The notes under the pieces are model-generated. The model saw only the letters and a program-made list of their open reading frames with translations, was not told the DNA's origin and did not search any database. Source: Flavivirga rizhaonensis (lineage in GTDB: Bacteria; Bacteroidota; Bacteroidia; Flavobacteriales; Flavobacteriaceae). From it: a stretch of DNA of 64,000 nucleotides. The position numbers and the translations under genes were made by a program. Every line of letters begins with the position of its first letter. Position 1 is the stretch's first letter. Below, piece by piece: positions 7,224 through 16,236 of the stretch. The stretch is taken from NCBI RefSeq assembly GCF_004791695.1, contig NZ_SRSO01000021.1:35720-99719 (forward strand), in the 5' to 3' direction.

Positions 7224-9146
7224 ATGCAGTTTAAACACCCAGAACTTCTTTACGCTTTATTTTTACTGCTCATTCCAATAATTGTTCATCTTTTTCAATT
7301 ACGAAAATTTCAAAAAGTTGCTTTCACCAATGTGGCATTTTTAAAAGAAGCAACATTGCAAACTCGCAAAAGTTCTCAAATAAAAAAATGGTTAATCCTC
7401 TGTACAAGACTATTACTCCTTGCAGCCATAGTTTTGGCATTCACACAGCCATTTACATCTAAGTCCGATACATTTAAAACTAAAAAAGAAACTGTTATAT
7501 ATTTGGATAACTCTTTTAGTTTACAAGCAAAAGGAAGTCAAGGAGAACTTTTAAAGCGCGCCGTTCAAGATATTATTGGTAATGTGGCTGAAAATGAGAA
7601 TCTATCATTAATGACCAATGATAACACGTATAAGAATACCACAATAAAAGCCATTAAAAATGATTTGCTACAATTAGAATATTCATCTAACAAACTAACA
7701 GCTGAAGCTGCTTTATTAAAAAGTAACACTATATTTAGTAAACAAAAAAACACTTTAAGGCATTTAATTTTCATTTCTGATTTTCAACAAGATGCATCTA
7801 ATTTCACCCAAAAAACAGACTCGCTTACAAACCTTCATTTAGTAAAATTACAGCCCATAAATACTAATAACATTACTATTGACAGTGTTTATATTTCTAA
7901 AAAAACAGCATCTTCCATAGAGTTGAAGGTACTTATACAAAATAGCGGAAGTACCATTGAAAATTTACCTATTTCTCTATTCAGTAATAATAACTTAATT
8001 GCTAAAACTTCAGTTGCTATTGAAACGTATGCTGAAACCACATTTTCGCTTCCTGTAAACGAAGTGATTAATGGGAAAGTATCTATTGATGACGTTAATT
8101 TACAGTTTGATAATAGTTTATACTTCAATATTAACAACAGATCAAAAACTAATGTACTTTCTATAAATGGCATAAACGATTCTTTCTTAAAACGCATTTA
8201 TACCGATGATGAATTTAATTATGTAGCAACTTTAGAAAATCAATTAAATTATAATATTATAGACCAACAACATCTTATAATTTTAAACGAATTAGATATC
8301 ATTCCTAACGCTTTAGTAGCCACATTGAAGCAATTCACTAAACAAGGAGGATCATTAATTATAATTCCTTCAAAAAACATAAACAAACAATCTTATAATC
8401 AATTATTAATCAATCACGGTTCAAGTTTTAGCAACTTACTTTCAAGTGAAAAACGTATAACAACTATTAATTACGCGCATCCGTTATATAACAATGGGGT
8501 GTTTGAAAAACGAGTGAGTAATTTTCAATATCCAAAAGTGAAAAGCTTTTATAGTATTTCTTCAAACAATGCTTCTGTTTTGCAATTTGAAGATGGCAAA
8601 TCATTTCTATATCAAAACAATAATGCTTTCGTTTTCACTGCTTCTTTAAATAACGAAAATTCAAATTTTATAAATTCACCATTAATTGTTCCAACGCTTT
8701 ATAATATCGGAAAACAGAGCCTAAAAACACCTAAACTGTATTATACTATTGGGCAAGAAAACACTTTTGATGTCGATACACAATTGCAGCAAGATGATAT
8801 CTTATCCTTGGTTAATAATGATATTAGTATTATTCCAAGACAGCAATACTTTAACAACAAAGTGGTTATAAACACTTCTAAAAACCCATCGATAGCTAAT
8901 ATTTATACAATAAAAAATAAAAACGAAAGCATTAAAAATATAAGTTACAATTATAACAGAGATGAAAGTAATTTAACTTACAGAGATCTTTCTTCCTCAA
9001 AAAACATAACGGTGAGTGATTCAATCACAGATATCTTTAACATTCTAAAAAGTGAAACAAAAGTTAATGCCTTGTGGAAATGGTTTGTTATTTTTGCACT
9101 AGCATTATTGATTATTGAAATGGGCATCTTAAAATACTTTAAATGA
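7224..9146 (+). CDS. BatA-domain (aerotolerance N-terminal) membrane protein with VWA-like region
   Basis: 640 residues. The N-terminus MQFKHPELLYALFLLLIPIIVHL is the classic BatA domain (PF07584): one helix, a basic loop containing FQLRKFQKVAFTNVAFL, then a second helix at about 57-77. A von Willebrand A-like domain begins at TVIYLDNSFSLQAKG, though the metal site (DxSxS) is altered to DNSFS with no obvious Thr/Asp partners. A long periplasmic-type region follows, and a last helix lies at about 617-635. Bat family proteins are linked to aerotolerance and stress in Bacteroides. The stop overlaps the next ATG (ATGA), so translation is probably coupled to the dihydroorotase-like gene. Confidence 0.85.
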   Translation: MQFKHPELLYALFLLLIPIIVHLFQLRKFQKVAFTNVAFLKEATLQTRKSSQIKKWLILCTRLLLLAAIVLAFTQPFTSKSDTFKTKKETVIYLDNSFSLQAKGSQGELLKRAVQDIIGNVAENENLSLMTNDNTYKNTTIKAIKNDLLQLEYSSNKLTAEAALLKSNTIFSKQKNTLRHLIFISDFQQDASNFTQKTDSLTNLHLVKLQPINTNNITIDSVYISKKTASSIELKVLIQNSGSTIENLPISLFSNNNLIAKTSVAIETYAETTFSLPVNEVINGKVSIDDVNLQFDNSLYFNINNRSKTNVLSINGINDSFLKRIYTDDEFNYVATLENQLNYNIIDQQHLIILNELDIIPNALVATLKQFTKQGGSLIIIPSKNINKQSYNQLLINHGSSFSNLLSSEKRITTINYAHPLYNNGVFEKRVSNFQYPKVKSFYSISSNNASVLQFEDGKSFLYQNNNAFVFTASLNNENSNFINSPLIVPTLYNIGKQSLKTPKLYYTIGQENTFDVDTQLQQDDILSLVNNDISIIPRQQYFNNKVVINTSKNPSIANIYTIKNKNESIKNISYNYNRDESNLTYRDLSSSKNITVSDSITDIFNILKSETKVNALWKWFVIFALALLIIEMGILKYFK

Positions 9147-10399
9147 ACATACTTATTAAATCGGCTACTATAATAGATCCTAAAAGCAAGTTTCATAACA
9201 CAACTCAAGATGTATTAATTGAAGATGGTGTGATTTCGAAAGTTGCAAATAGTATAAAAAACAAAAATAACCATCAGGAAGTTAAATTAAATAATCTGCA
9301 TATTTCGCAAGGTTGGTTTGATAGCAGCGTATGTTTTGGAGAACCTGGTTTTGAAGAACGTGAAACCATAAAAAACGGTCTTAAAACGGCTGCTTCTGGA
9401 GGTTTTACAGCTGTAGCCTTAAATGCAAATACAAATCCGGTTTTAGATTCTAATTCTGATATTACTTTTGTTAATGCAAAATCACAAGATAATGCCGTTA
9501 CACTATTACCTATTGGATCGCTCACAGTAGGTAGCAAAGGAGAAGATTTAGCAGAACTTTACGACATGAATTCTGCAGGAGCAGTAGCCTTTTACGATTA
9601 CAAAAAGCCTATTTCTAACCCTAATCTTATGAAAATTGCTTTGCAATACGCAAGTAATTTTGATGGCTTAGTATGTTCATTTCCTCAAGAAAGTAAAATT
9701 TCCGGACATGGTGTTATGAACGAAAACATAACAAGCACTAAACTTGGGTTAAAAGGAAACCCTGCTTTAGCTGAAGAATTACAAATAGCTCGCGATTTAT
9801 TTTTATTGGAATATACAGGCGGTAAATTGCATATCCCCACCATCTCTACTGCAACTTCCGTTGCTCTTATTAGGGAAGCCAAAAAGAAAAAGCTAAACGT
9901 TACCTCTAGTGTAGCCATACATAATTTATACTTTACTGATGCCGCATTAACAGATTTCAATACACACTTCAAGGTATTACCCCCGCTACGTACTCAAGAA
10001 GATATAGATGCCTTAATACAAGGTGTTAAAGATGGCACTATAGATATGGTAACAAGTGACCATACTCCTATTGATATTGAGCAAAAAAAGATAGAATTTG
10101 ATCATGCCGAATATGGAACCATAGGGCTAGAAAGTGTTTTTGGAGCCTTACAAACTATTTTTACAACTAAGAAAACTATAGAGCTTCTAACAAAAGGTAA
10201 AAATCGATTTTCTTTAGAACAAACTCCTATAGAGATTGGAAACAAGGTAAATATAACCCTTTTTAATCCAGATGTGAAATATACCTTTTCTAAAAATGAT
10301 ATTATTTCTAAATCTAAAAACGCCATTTTTGAAAATGAAACCTTAAAAGGTAAAGTTTATGGTGTTATCTCAAATAATAAAATTTCGTTAAATCAATAA
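9143..10399 (+). CDS. Dihydroorotase-like protein lacking the HxH metal motif
   Basis: 418 residues, amidohydrolase superfamily, full length for a type I dihydroorotase. The strand-1 motif that should read D-x-H-x-H is D60-S-S62-V-C64 followed by GEPGFEERETIKNG, so both metal-binding His are gone. A later SDHTP motif (Asp near 305) is kept. Without HxH it is unlikely to convert carbamoyl aspartate to dihydroorotate. Non-catalytic dihydroorotase paralogues are known to act as structural partners of aspartate transcarbamoylase in Pseudomonas (PyrC'). Whether that applies here is inference. It overlaps the BatA-domain gene by 4 bases and leads into a small membrane-protein gene 6 bases downstream. 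Confidence 0.85.
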   Translation: MNILIKSATIIDPKSKFHNTTQDVLIEDGVISKVANSIKNKNNHQEVKLNNLHISQGWFDSSVCFGEPGFEERETIKNGLKTAASGGFTAVALNANTNPVLDSNSDITFVNAKSQDNAVTLLPIGSLTVGSKGEDLAELYDMNSAGAVAFYDYKKPISNPNLMKIALQYASNFDGLVCSFPQESKISGHGVMNENITSTKLGLKGNPALAEELQIARDLFLLEYTGGKLHIPTISTATSVALIREAKKKKLNVTSSVAIHNLYFTDAALTDFNTHFKVLPPLRTQEDIDALIQGVKDGTIDMVTSDHTPIDIEQKKIEFDHAEYGTIGLESVFGALQTIFTTKKTIELLTKGKNRFSLEQTPIEIGNKVNITLFNPDVKYTFSKNDIISKSKNAIFENETLKGKVYGVISNNKISLNQ

Positions 10400-10405
10400 A
10401 TAATA

Positions 10406-10747
10406 ATGACAGAGCAAGATGTTGAAAGAGGTCGTAAAAATGCCATAATAAGTTATATCACAATTTTTGGAGTAATAATTGCTTATTATTTAAATAATGA
10501 AAAAGACAAGAAAAGTCCTTTTGCTAGTTTTCATATTAGACAGTCTTTAGGCTTGTGGCTTACCCTGATTATTATAAATTTATCTATAGTATCTAAATTT
10601 GATATTTTCATGTTAAGAGCATCTGTTTATATTTTTTTTAGTGTTCTCTATATATATGGACTTTCTAATGCTATTTCAGGAAAAGCACAAAAAGTACCAT
10701 TAGTTGGAAGTTTATATCAAAAAATATTTGCAAACCTTGGTAAATAA
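10406..10747 (+). CDS. Small DUF4870-like membrane protein
   Basis: 113 residues starting MTEQDVERGRKNAIISYITIFG. It has a membrane helix at about 15-30, a conserved-looking loop NNEKDKKSPFASFHIRQSLGLW, then helices around 47-63 and 68-90. The loop (charged residues, then F-HIRQSLGL) is a DUF4870-type pattern, as in the protein at 1783-2124. Role unknown. It is packed in an operon, 6 bases after the dihydroorotase-like gene. Its stop codon abuts the ATG of the next gene without any gap. Confidence 0.75.
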   Translation: MTEQDVERGRKNAIISYITIFGVIIAYYLNNEKDKKSPFASFHIRQSLGLWLTLIIINLSIVSKFDIFMLRASVYIFFSVLYIYGLSNAISGKAQKVPLVGSLYQKIFANLGK

Positions 10748-11401
10748 ATGATTAATAATACACTCTCATTACATCACATAATACGTGAATCTTCACTAAC
10801 CGAAAATGCACCATTATTAATCATGATGCATGGTTATGGTAGTGATGAAAACGATTTGTTTTCGTTTGCTAGCGAATTACCCAAAGAACTTTTTATTATT
10901 TCAGTAAAAGCTCCGTACCCTATGCAGCCTTATGGAAACGCATGGTATGCTATTAACTTTGATGCAGACAAAGGCAAATGGAATGATAATGAACAAGCTG
11001 AAGAATCTCGTGATTTAATTGCAAGATTTATTGATGAAGTTATTGAAGTATACCCTGTAAACAAAGAGCATGTTTCCCTTTTAGGGTTTAGCCAGGGGAG
11101 CATTTTAAGTTATGCAGTCGCGTTAACATATCCTGAAAAAGTTAAAAATATTATAGCTTTGAGTGGTTATGTTTATAAAGATATAATACCTCAAGATGAA
11201 ACTAAAGACTACTCGCATTTAAATTTTTATTGTTCTCATGGAAGTGTAGATCAAGTTATTCCTGTTGAATGGGCACGACAAGCTGTACCGTTTTTAAGTA
11301 GTCTCAACATAAAGCATCAATATTCAGAATTTCCTGTGGGACATGGTGTCGCTCCTCAGAATTTTTATGAGTTTAAAAATTGGCTTATAGCTAATATATA
11401 A
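10748..11401 (+). CDS. Alpha/beta hydrolase, phospholipase/carboxylesterase family
   Basis: 217 residues with no signal peptide, so cytosolic. The catalytic triad is readable: Ser115 in GFSQGS, Asp168 in HGSVDQVIP and His199 in VGHGV. The oxyanion-hole region HGYGSDENDL is also present. This is the abhydrolase_2 family (YpfH/esterase II type), which cleaves short-chain esters or lysophospholipids. The physiological substrate is unknown. It is the last gene of the run beginning with the BatA-domain protein and starts immediately after the preceding stop codon. Confidence 0.9.
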   Translation: MINNTLSLHHIIRESSLTENAPLLIMMHGYGSDENDLFSFASELPKELFIISVKAPYPMQPYGNAWYAINFDADKGKWNDNEQAEESRDLIARFIDEVIEVYPVNKEHVSLLGFSQGSILSYAVALTYPEKVKNIIALSGYVYKDIIPQDETKDYSHLNFYCSHGSVDQVIPVEWARQAVPFLSSLNIKHQYSEFPVGHGVAPQNFYEFKNWLIANI

Positions 11402-11437
11402 TATTTTTCGTACCTTTTAGCCCTCAAAGAGACTAAA

Positions 11438-11962
11438 ATGAACCGATTATCAGCTTGTATTATTAGCCTGTTGCTACTATTTAGTAATAAGGCTATTTCT
11501 CAAAACATTAATGATTTAAAAGAAATCAATACTCAAATTTGGAGTAATTTCTCCAAATCTTTCGAAACCTTAGATTATGAATTATTCGAAAGTTTGCATA
11601 GCAAAGACTTAATTCGAGTTAATGGTGGCGATTACAAATCCATTAGAAATAAAGAAGCCTATTTAGAAGGCTATAAGAGTCGTTGGAGAAATCCTGTTTT
11701 AAGTCAATCCATTTCTTTTAGATTTTTAGAACGTATTTGTAAGGATGATATGGCCTCAGAACGAGGTGTCTATAAGTTTACTATAAACCCAAGAACAGAA
11801 AATCAAAAAATATATTACGGTAAATTCCATGTTATCTTAAGGAAGGAAGATAATCTTTGGAAAATATTAATCGATTATGATTCTTCTGAGAATGACTTAA
11901 TTAGTGAAACAGAAGCATTATACAAAAATGCTTTTGCTCTAGATAACTTTGAGAAAGATTAA
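11438..11962 (+). CDS. NTF2-like (DUF4440/SnoaL-type) exported protein
   Basis: 174 residues. Residues 1-22 are a Sec signal peptide ending KAISQ, a typical flavobacterial cleavage context. The mature part begins NINDLKEINTQIWSNFSKSFETLDYELFESLHSKDLIRVNGG and ends in a strand with WKILIDYD, the helix-then-curved-sheet layout of the NTF2-like superfamily. Members bind small ligands or are enzymes, and no catalytic residues can be assigned here. It follows the esterase gene by 36 bases on the same strand and could be cotranscribed. Confidence 0.75.
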   Translation: MNRLSACIISLLLLFSNKAISQNINDLKEINTQIWSNFSKSFETLDYELFESLHSKDLIRVNGGDYKSIRNKEAYLEGYKSRWRNPVLSQSISFRFLERICKDDMASERGVYKFTINPRTENQKIYYGKFHVILRKEDNLWKILIDYDSSENDLISETEALYKNAFALDNFEKD

Positions 11963-12284
11963 AAATTCAGGCTAGGTGATAGTTTAACAACTTTATTTTA
12001 AAGTATATTTCCACCATTTATTACCTTCAAAGTGACTGAAAAATTTAGATTTGTTCATGTGTAGTTAATGAGCATAAATTATTACGACACTTTCTGAATG
12101 ATATAAAAAATTCTTGTCGACATTTTCTATTCTTCAAAATATAGGAATAAAAAGCTACTTATAACTCTATAAAATTAATTGCCATTGTAAGTCCAGCTAG
12201 TGAAACCTTCGTGTATTTTGTTTTTTAGTCCCGTAAAGCAATTTTTCTATTTAATCTCCAAAATAATTTTTATAAATAATTAAA
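11963..12284. other. Intergenic region between convergent genes, nothing recognised
   Basis: About 320 AT-rich bases between the NTF2-like gene and the terminator of the two-component operon. No convincing open frame, tRNA or repeat is seen on either strand. Confidence 0.5.
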
Positions 12285-12311
12285 CAAAAAATCCAGCACA
12301 AAGCTGGATTT
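12285..12311 (-). terminator. Terminator of the two-component operon
   Basis: AAATCCAGC-ACAAA-GCTGGATTT is a perfect hairpin. On the minus strand it is followed by a run of T, just after the response-regulator stop. Confidence 0.8.
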
Positions 12312-12335
12312 AATATCATAATCAGGAATATTTTA

Positions 12336-13040
12336 CTAAGTGTTTATTACTAACCTAAAGCCTTCTCCATGTATGTTTAGTATTTCAACTTTATCATCAA
12401 GTTTTAAATACTTACGCAACTTTGCTATATAAACATCCATACTACGAGATGTAAAATAATTATCATCACGCCATATTTTAGTAAGAGCTAATTCACGTGG
12501 CATTAAATCATTTTCGTGTAATGCTAATAAACGTAATAATTCATTCTCTTTAGGCGATAATTTTACAGGTTCACCGCCATTAAAACGTAAGAAACGTAAT
12601 TTAGAATTTAGATCAAAACTTCCTATTTTAAATTCAAATTGCTTGCTATCAGAAATAGTTTCGGTTGCTTTACGCTGTATTATTGCTTTAATTTTCATCA
12701 AAAGCACTTCACTATCAAAAGGTTTATTTAGGTAATCATCAGCTCCAACTTTATAGCCTCTTAAAACATCTTCTTTCATTGTTTTAGCTGTTAGGAAAAT
12801 AATTGGAACATCTGTATTTTTCTCTCTTATTTCTTTAGCTAACGTAAAACCATCTTTATAAGGCATCATAACATCTAGAATACATAAATCGAAATCATCT
12901 TTTTTGAATTTCTCGAAACCTTCCATACCATTTTTAGCATGAGTTACCTCATAATCATTCATCATTAAATAATCCTTAAGAACGGTTCCAAAATTAGGGT
13001 CGTCTTCTACTAATAAAATTCTCTTTTTTTGATCTTCCAT
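12336..13040 (-). CDS. OmpR/PhoB-type response regulator (RprY-like)
   Basis: 234 residues. The receiver domain spans 1-122 with acidic pocket E12-D13-D14, phospho-acceptor Asp56 (CILDVMMP), Thr84 and Lys106 (NKPFD). The C-terminal winged-helix DNA-binding domain (about 135-232) contains LSPKENELLRLLALHEND and SRSMDVYIAKLRKYL, typical of OmpR-type regulators. It begins 3 bases after the stop of the histidine kinase gene, so the two form one transcription unit that ends at a terminator. Bacteroides RprX/RprY is the closest named relative I know; the signal and target genes cannot be told from sequence. Confidence 0.93.
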   Translation of the reverse strand: MEDQKKRILLVEDDPNFGTVLKDYLMMNDYEVTHAKNGMEGFEKFKKDDFDLCILDVMMPYKDGFTLAKEIREKNTDVPIIFLTAKTMKEDVLRGYKVGADDYLNKPFDSEVLLMKIKAIIQRKATETISDSKQFEFKIGSFDLNSKLRFLRFNGGEPVKLSPKENELLRLLALHENDLMPRELALTKIWRDDNYFTSRSMDVYIAKLRKYLKLDDKVEILNIHGEGFRLVINT

Positions 13041-13043
13041 AAT

Positions 13044-14618
13044 TTACGATATTAGTGGAAGCTTTATAGTAAATGTGCTTCCTTTTTCTTTTTCACTTTC
13101 TACAGATACATAACCTTGATGATCTTCTACTATACGCTTAACATATGCTAAACCTAAACCGTGACCTTTTACATTATGAATATTTCCTGTATGTTCTCTA
13201 TAAAATTTTTCAAATACTTTTTTAGCAGCGGCTTTACTCATACCACTACCGTGATCTTTTACTTTTAATAAAATATTGGTACCTACATTTTCAGTATATA
13301 CTTCTATTTTTGGGGGATCTGGCGAATATTTTATAGCATTATCCAGAATATTAACAATAACGTTGGTAAAGTGAGTTTCATTAGCCAAAACAGACGATTT
13401 TTCTGCTTCAAAAAATGTTTTAATATAGCCTTGTCTGTTTTCAACTAAAAGCTCTACATGTGTAATAGCGTCATCAACTAAATCATGTAAATCCACTCTA
13501 TCCTTACTAATATTAAGTTCGTTTTTCTCTAACTTAGATATTCTTAATACATTTTCAACTTGAGCATGCATCCGCTTATTTTCTTCCTTTATCATAGAAA
13601 GATATCGTACAACTCTTTCTTTATCGTCTATAACTTTTGGGTTTTTAATGGCATCTAAAGCTAAATTTATAGTTGCTATAGGCGTTTTAAACTCGTGAGT
13701 CATATTATTAATAAAATCTGTTTTTATTTCAGATATTTTTCGCTGCTTTAAAAGTTGATACAATGCACTTGAATAAGCAATAATAATAATCAATGTGAAA
13801 ATTATTGATAATAAAATCATTCCTATTATTGGTGATAGAATAAACTTATTATCATCTGGAAAATTCACTAAAAACTTATAATTATTTTGATTCTTTTCAT
13901 TATAAAAAAAAGGCACACTAAAAGTTGATCCTTGATCGTTCTCAAACCCATCACTATGAACTTTCGTTGCCAAATCATTACTATATATAGCAAATTCAAA
14001 ATCTATATTAATAGAATATTCTTTAAGTTTTTTTGATAACAATTCTTGAATTTCGTCCTGAGACACACGTTTATGAATTAATCTTCTATATGCGATATCA
14101 TTATAAATATCTTCAAAAATAATTTCATCAGTACTAGAAATTTCATCCAACAATAACAACTTATCATTTGGACTTAAATCTGACTCTAAACTGCCCCCAT
14201 CATTATTGAAAATTTTTGTTTCACGTTCATTATAAATTCGCTTAATATTAAGAGAATCCGAACCAATGTCAAAGAGCGATGAATTAAACTTATAGTTTTC
14301 TTCATATATACCACTACTATAAAAAATAGTTTCCTTAGAATCGAAATCTTTTTGAATAATGTATAAATTCCTAATAGCTGCTGTATCTACAGTTACTCCT
14401 TTAGATATTAAATCTTGAAGTTTATAAACATATTCCGAATATTCCTTCTTTTGAATGGTATTAGAAACATAATGTAGTGCCGTATTAACATTAAACTTAA
14501 ATCTTTCTTTTTCGTTTTCTACAGAATCATTTATATAATAAGCTTGAATAGAAATTATACCTATAAGTGATAAACTCATTAGTATAATTAATAGGATGAA
14601 TATTCTTTTGCTCACCAT
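13044..14618 (-). CDS. Sensor histidine kinase (RprX-like)
   Basis: 524 residues. A membrane helix at 6-28 and a second at about 262-288 enclose a roughly 235-residue periplasmic sensor domain without a recognisable fold. The H box NNMTHEFKTP places the phospho-acceptor at His308. The N box (NVIVNILDNAIKYS), G1 (VKDHGSGMS) and G2 (GHGLGLAYV) ATP-binding motifs follow. No HAMP domain is evident. It phosphorylates the response regulator encoded next to it. It is the first gene of the two-gene operon, about 70 bases downstream of the coaE stop-side region, which is transcribed in the same direction. Confidence 0.93.
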   Translation of the reverse strand: MVSKRIFILLIILMSLSLIGIISIQAYYINDSVENEKERFKFNVNTALHYVSNTIQKKEYSEYVYKLQDLISKGVTVDTAAIRNLYIIQKDFDSKETIFYSSGIYEENYKFNSSLFDIGSDSLNIKRIYNERETKIFNNDGGSLESDLSPNDKLLLLDEISSTDEIIFEDIYNDIAYRRLIHKRVSQDEIQELLSKKLKEYSINIDFEFAIYSNDLATKVHSDGFENDQGSTFSVPFFYNEKNQNNYKFLVNFPDDNKFILSPIIGMILLSIIFTLIIIIAYSSALYQLLKQRKISEIKTDFINNMTHEFKTPIATINLALDAIKNPKVIDDKERVVRYLSMIKEENKRMHAQVENVLRISKLEKNELNISKDRVDLHDLVDDAITHVELLVENRQGYIKTFFEAEKSSVLANETHFTNVIVNILDNAIKYSPDPPKIEVYTENVGTNILLKVKDHGSGMSKAAAKKVFEKFYREHTGNIHNVKGHGLGLAYVKRIVEDHQGYVSVESEKEKGSTFTIKLPLIS

Positions 14619-14686
14619 TCAAAATTAACATTTTAACATTTATAACACTCTCCTTTTAACCTTACATTAACAAAAATGTTAAAATT

Positions 14687-15280
14687 TCAGATTTTCCCAA
14701 TTCTTTTAAGAATGTCCTCATGAATACCAACAACCTGATTTTTAGTCATTTCAAGGTCTACGTTATCAATAACATACTGCGAATATTTAATTTTTTCTGT
14801 ATCTGTCCATTGATTTTTCATAATGGACTTAATCTTATCTTTGGTTGTATTATCACGCATTAAAAGACGCTTTATCCGCAATTCTTTTGGAGCTGTAACT
14901 GTAATAATATAATCGCATGCTATATGTCCTCCGTTTTCAAATAAAACAGCTACTTCCTTTATAACATAAGGGGCATCTTGTTTTAATGACCATTTTTCAA
15001 AATGCCTGGCTACTCTAGGGTGAACAATGGCATTCATTTTTTGCAAATAGGTGTTATTATTAAAGATAATATCGGCAATATAATATTTGTTTAATACATC
15101 ATTAATATAAGCTTTATCTCCAAATAATTGAATAAGCTTTCTTTTAATGACTTTAGATTTATGCATCAGGTTTTTAGCTTCTACATCAGCTATATAAACT
15201 GGCACTCCTAACGCCTCAAACTGTTTAGCCACTGTTGTCTTTCCGCTACCAATACCTCCTGTAAGTCCTACAATAATCAT
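14687..15280 (-). CDS. coaE: Dephospho-CoA kinase
   Basis: 197 residues with Walker A GGIGSGKT at residues 8-15 and the family motif YIADVEAKNLMH with the conserved Asp. It catalyses the last step of coenzyme A synthesis, ATP-dependent phosphorylation of the 3'-hydroxyl of dephospho-CoA, in the cytosol. The LID region contains RLLMRDN. Its ATG overlaps the stop codon of the YbbR-domain gene upstream, which in turn overlaps the glycosyltransferase gene, so the three are translationally coupled. The other CoA gene, coaBC, lies 6 kb away on the same strand. Confidence 0.95.
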   Translation of the reverse strand: MIIVGLTGGIGSGKTTVAKQFEALGVPVYIADVEAKNLMHKSKVIKRKLIQLFGDKAYINDVLNKYYIADIIFNNNTYLQKMNAIVHPRVARHFEKWSLKQDAPYVIKEVAVLFENGGHIACDYIITVTAPKELRIKRLLMRDNTTKDKIKSIMKNQWTDTEKIKYSQYVIDNVDLEMTKNQVVGIHEDILKRIGKI

Positions 15281-16236
15281 TTTATAATTATAAATTCTAT
15301 TCGCTGTTGATTCATTTTAATGTTTTTAGCTGTTTTTGGAGATTTTACTAATTCCGGAACTAAAAGAGATTGATTACCAACTGCTTTTGTATAATCACAA
15401 ACAACCTTAAAATCTTTATTTGTGACCGAATTAAAATGACTCAAACTTATATAATATGAAACGTTTACTTCTTTTGGAAAGTATTTTAGCTTTACACCTT
15501 TAGGGGCATTAATAATGCTTACTGGTATCTTTAATGTCCCTTCTGTAAACTTCTCTACATCTCCCTTTATAGTAATACTATTAGCAGAAAATTTTAAATC
15601 AGAGGTGTTTTCTGGGAGTTTCAGATTCGTAATTTCTGATAAATTTGATTTTACATCATTAAAAATAACGTCTTCGGTTTCTAAATGGTGAATTTTAGAC
15701 ACTAATACGTTGGGGCCAATAATTTCTATAGAATCGGGATCTGAAACTAACTTATCTGCTACATCATAACCTGGGTGGAAATTAACAGTTGCATTTATCT
15801 TTATTGGTACTTTTTTAACCAAGTTGACATCATATCTAAAAGCTAATCTTTTCGGAGAAATATTAAGCAATTCTACTTGCTCATCAAACTGAGTATTATC
15901 TAAATAGGCTTTAGATTTATTCCACAAAAAGACGCCATCTTCTTTATCAACATCATTAATAAAATCTATCTTAATCTTTGGTTTGGAAACATAATACCGA
16001 AGCCACTTAAAACCGTGTGTTTTTAAAGTAATATTTAATACAACTGAGTCATTTAAAATTACATTCTCTTCAGGGACATTTACCTTTTCAATATCAAAAA
16101 CAATAGTATTTGTATATTCTTTTGATAGTTTAGTAAATATTAAAATAATAAAGGCAAACAATAAAAATAAAATGAACACATTTATTCTTTTATTTTTTAT
16201 TGAAGCGAGTATGTCTGACTTTAACTTTTTTATCAT
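15277..16236 (-). CDS. YbbR-like domain protein
   Basis: 319 residues with one N-terminal membrane helix (about 20-38) after a basic cytosolic start, then an extracytoplasmic region of beta-rich repeats. Segments such as VPIKINATVNFHPGYDVADKL with SDPDSIEIIGP, and later LKIPVSIINAPKGVKLKYFPKEVNVSY, resemble YbbR repeats. YbbR proteins such as CdaR regulate c-di-AMP cyclase in Firmicutes. In Bacteroidota the gene commonly precedes coaE and its role is not established. It overlaps both neighbours by 4 bases. Confidence 0.85.
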   Translation of the reverse strand: MIKKLKSDILASIKNKRINVFILFLLFAFIILIFTKLSKEYTNTIVFDIEKVNVPEENVILNDSVVLNITLKTHGFKWLRYYVSKPKIKIDFINDVDKEDGVFLWNKSKAYLDNTQFDEQVELLNISPKRLAFRYDVNLVKKVPIKINATVNFHPGYDVADKLVSDPDSIEIIGPNVLVSKIHHLETEDVIFNDVKSNLSEITNLKLPENTSDLKFSANSITIKGDVEKFTEGTLKIPVSIINAPKGVKLKYFPKEVNVSYYISLSHFNSVTNKDFKVVCDYTKAVGNQSLLVPELVKSPKTAKNIKMNQQRIEFIIIK

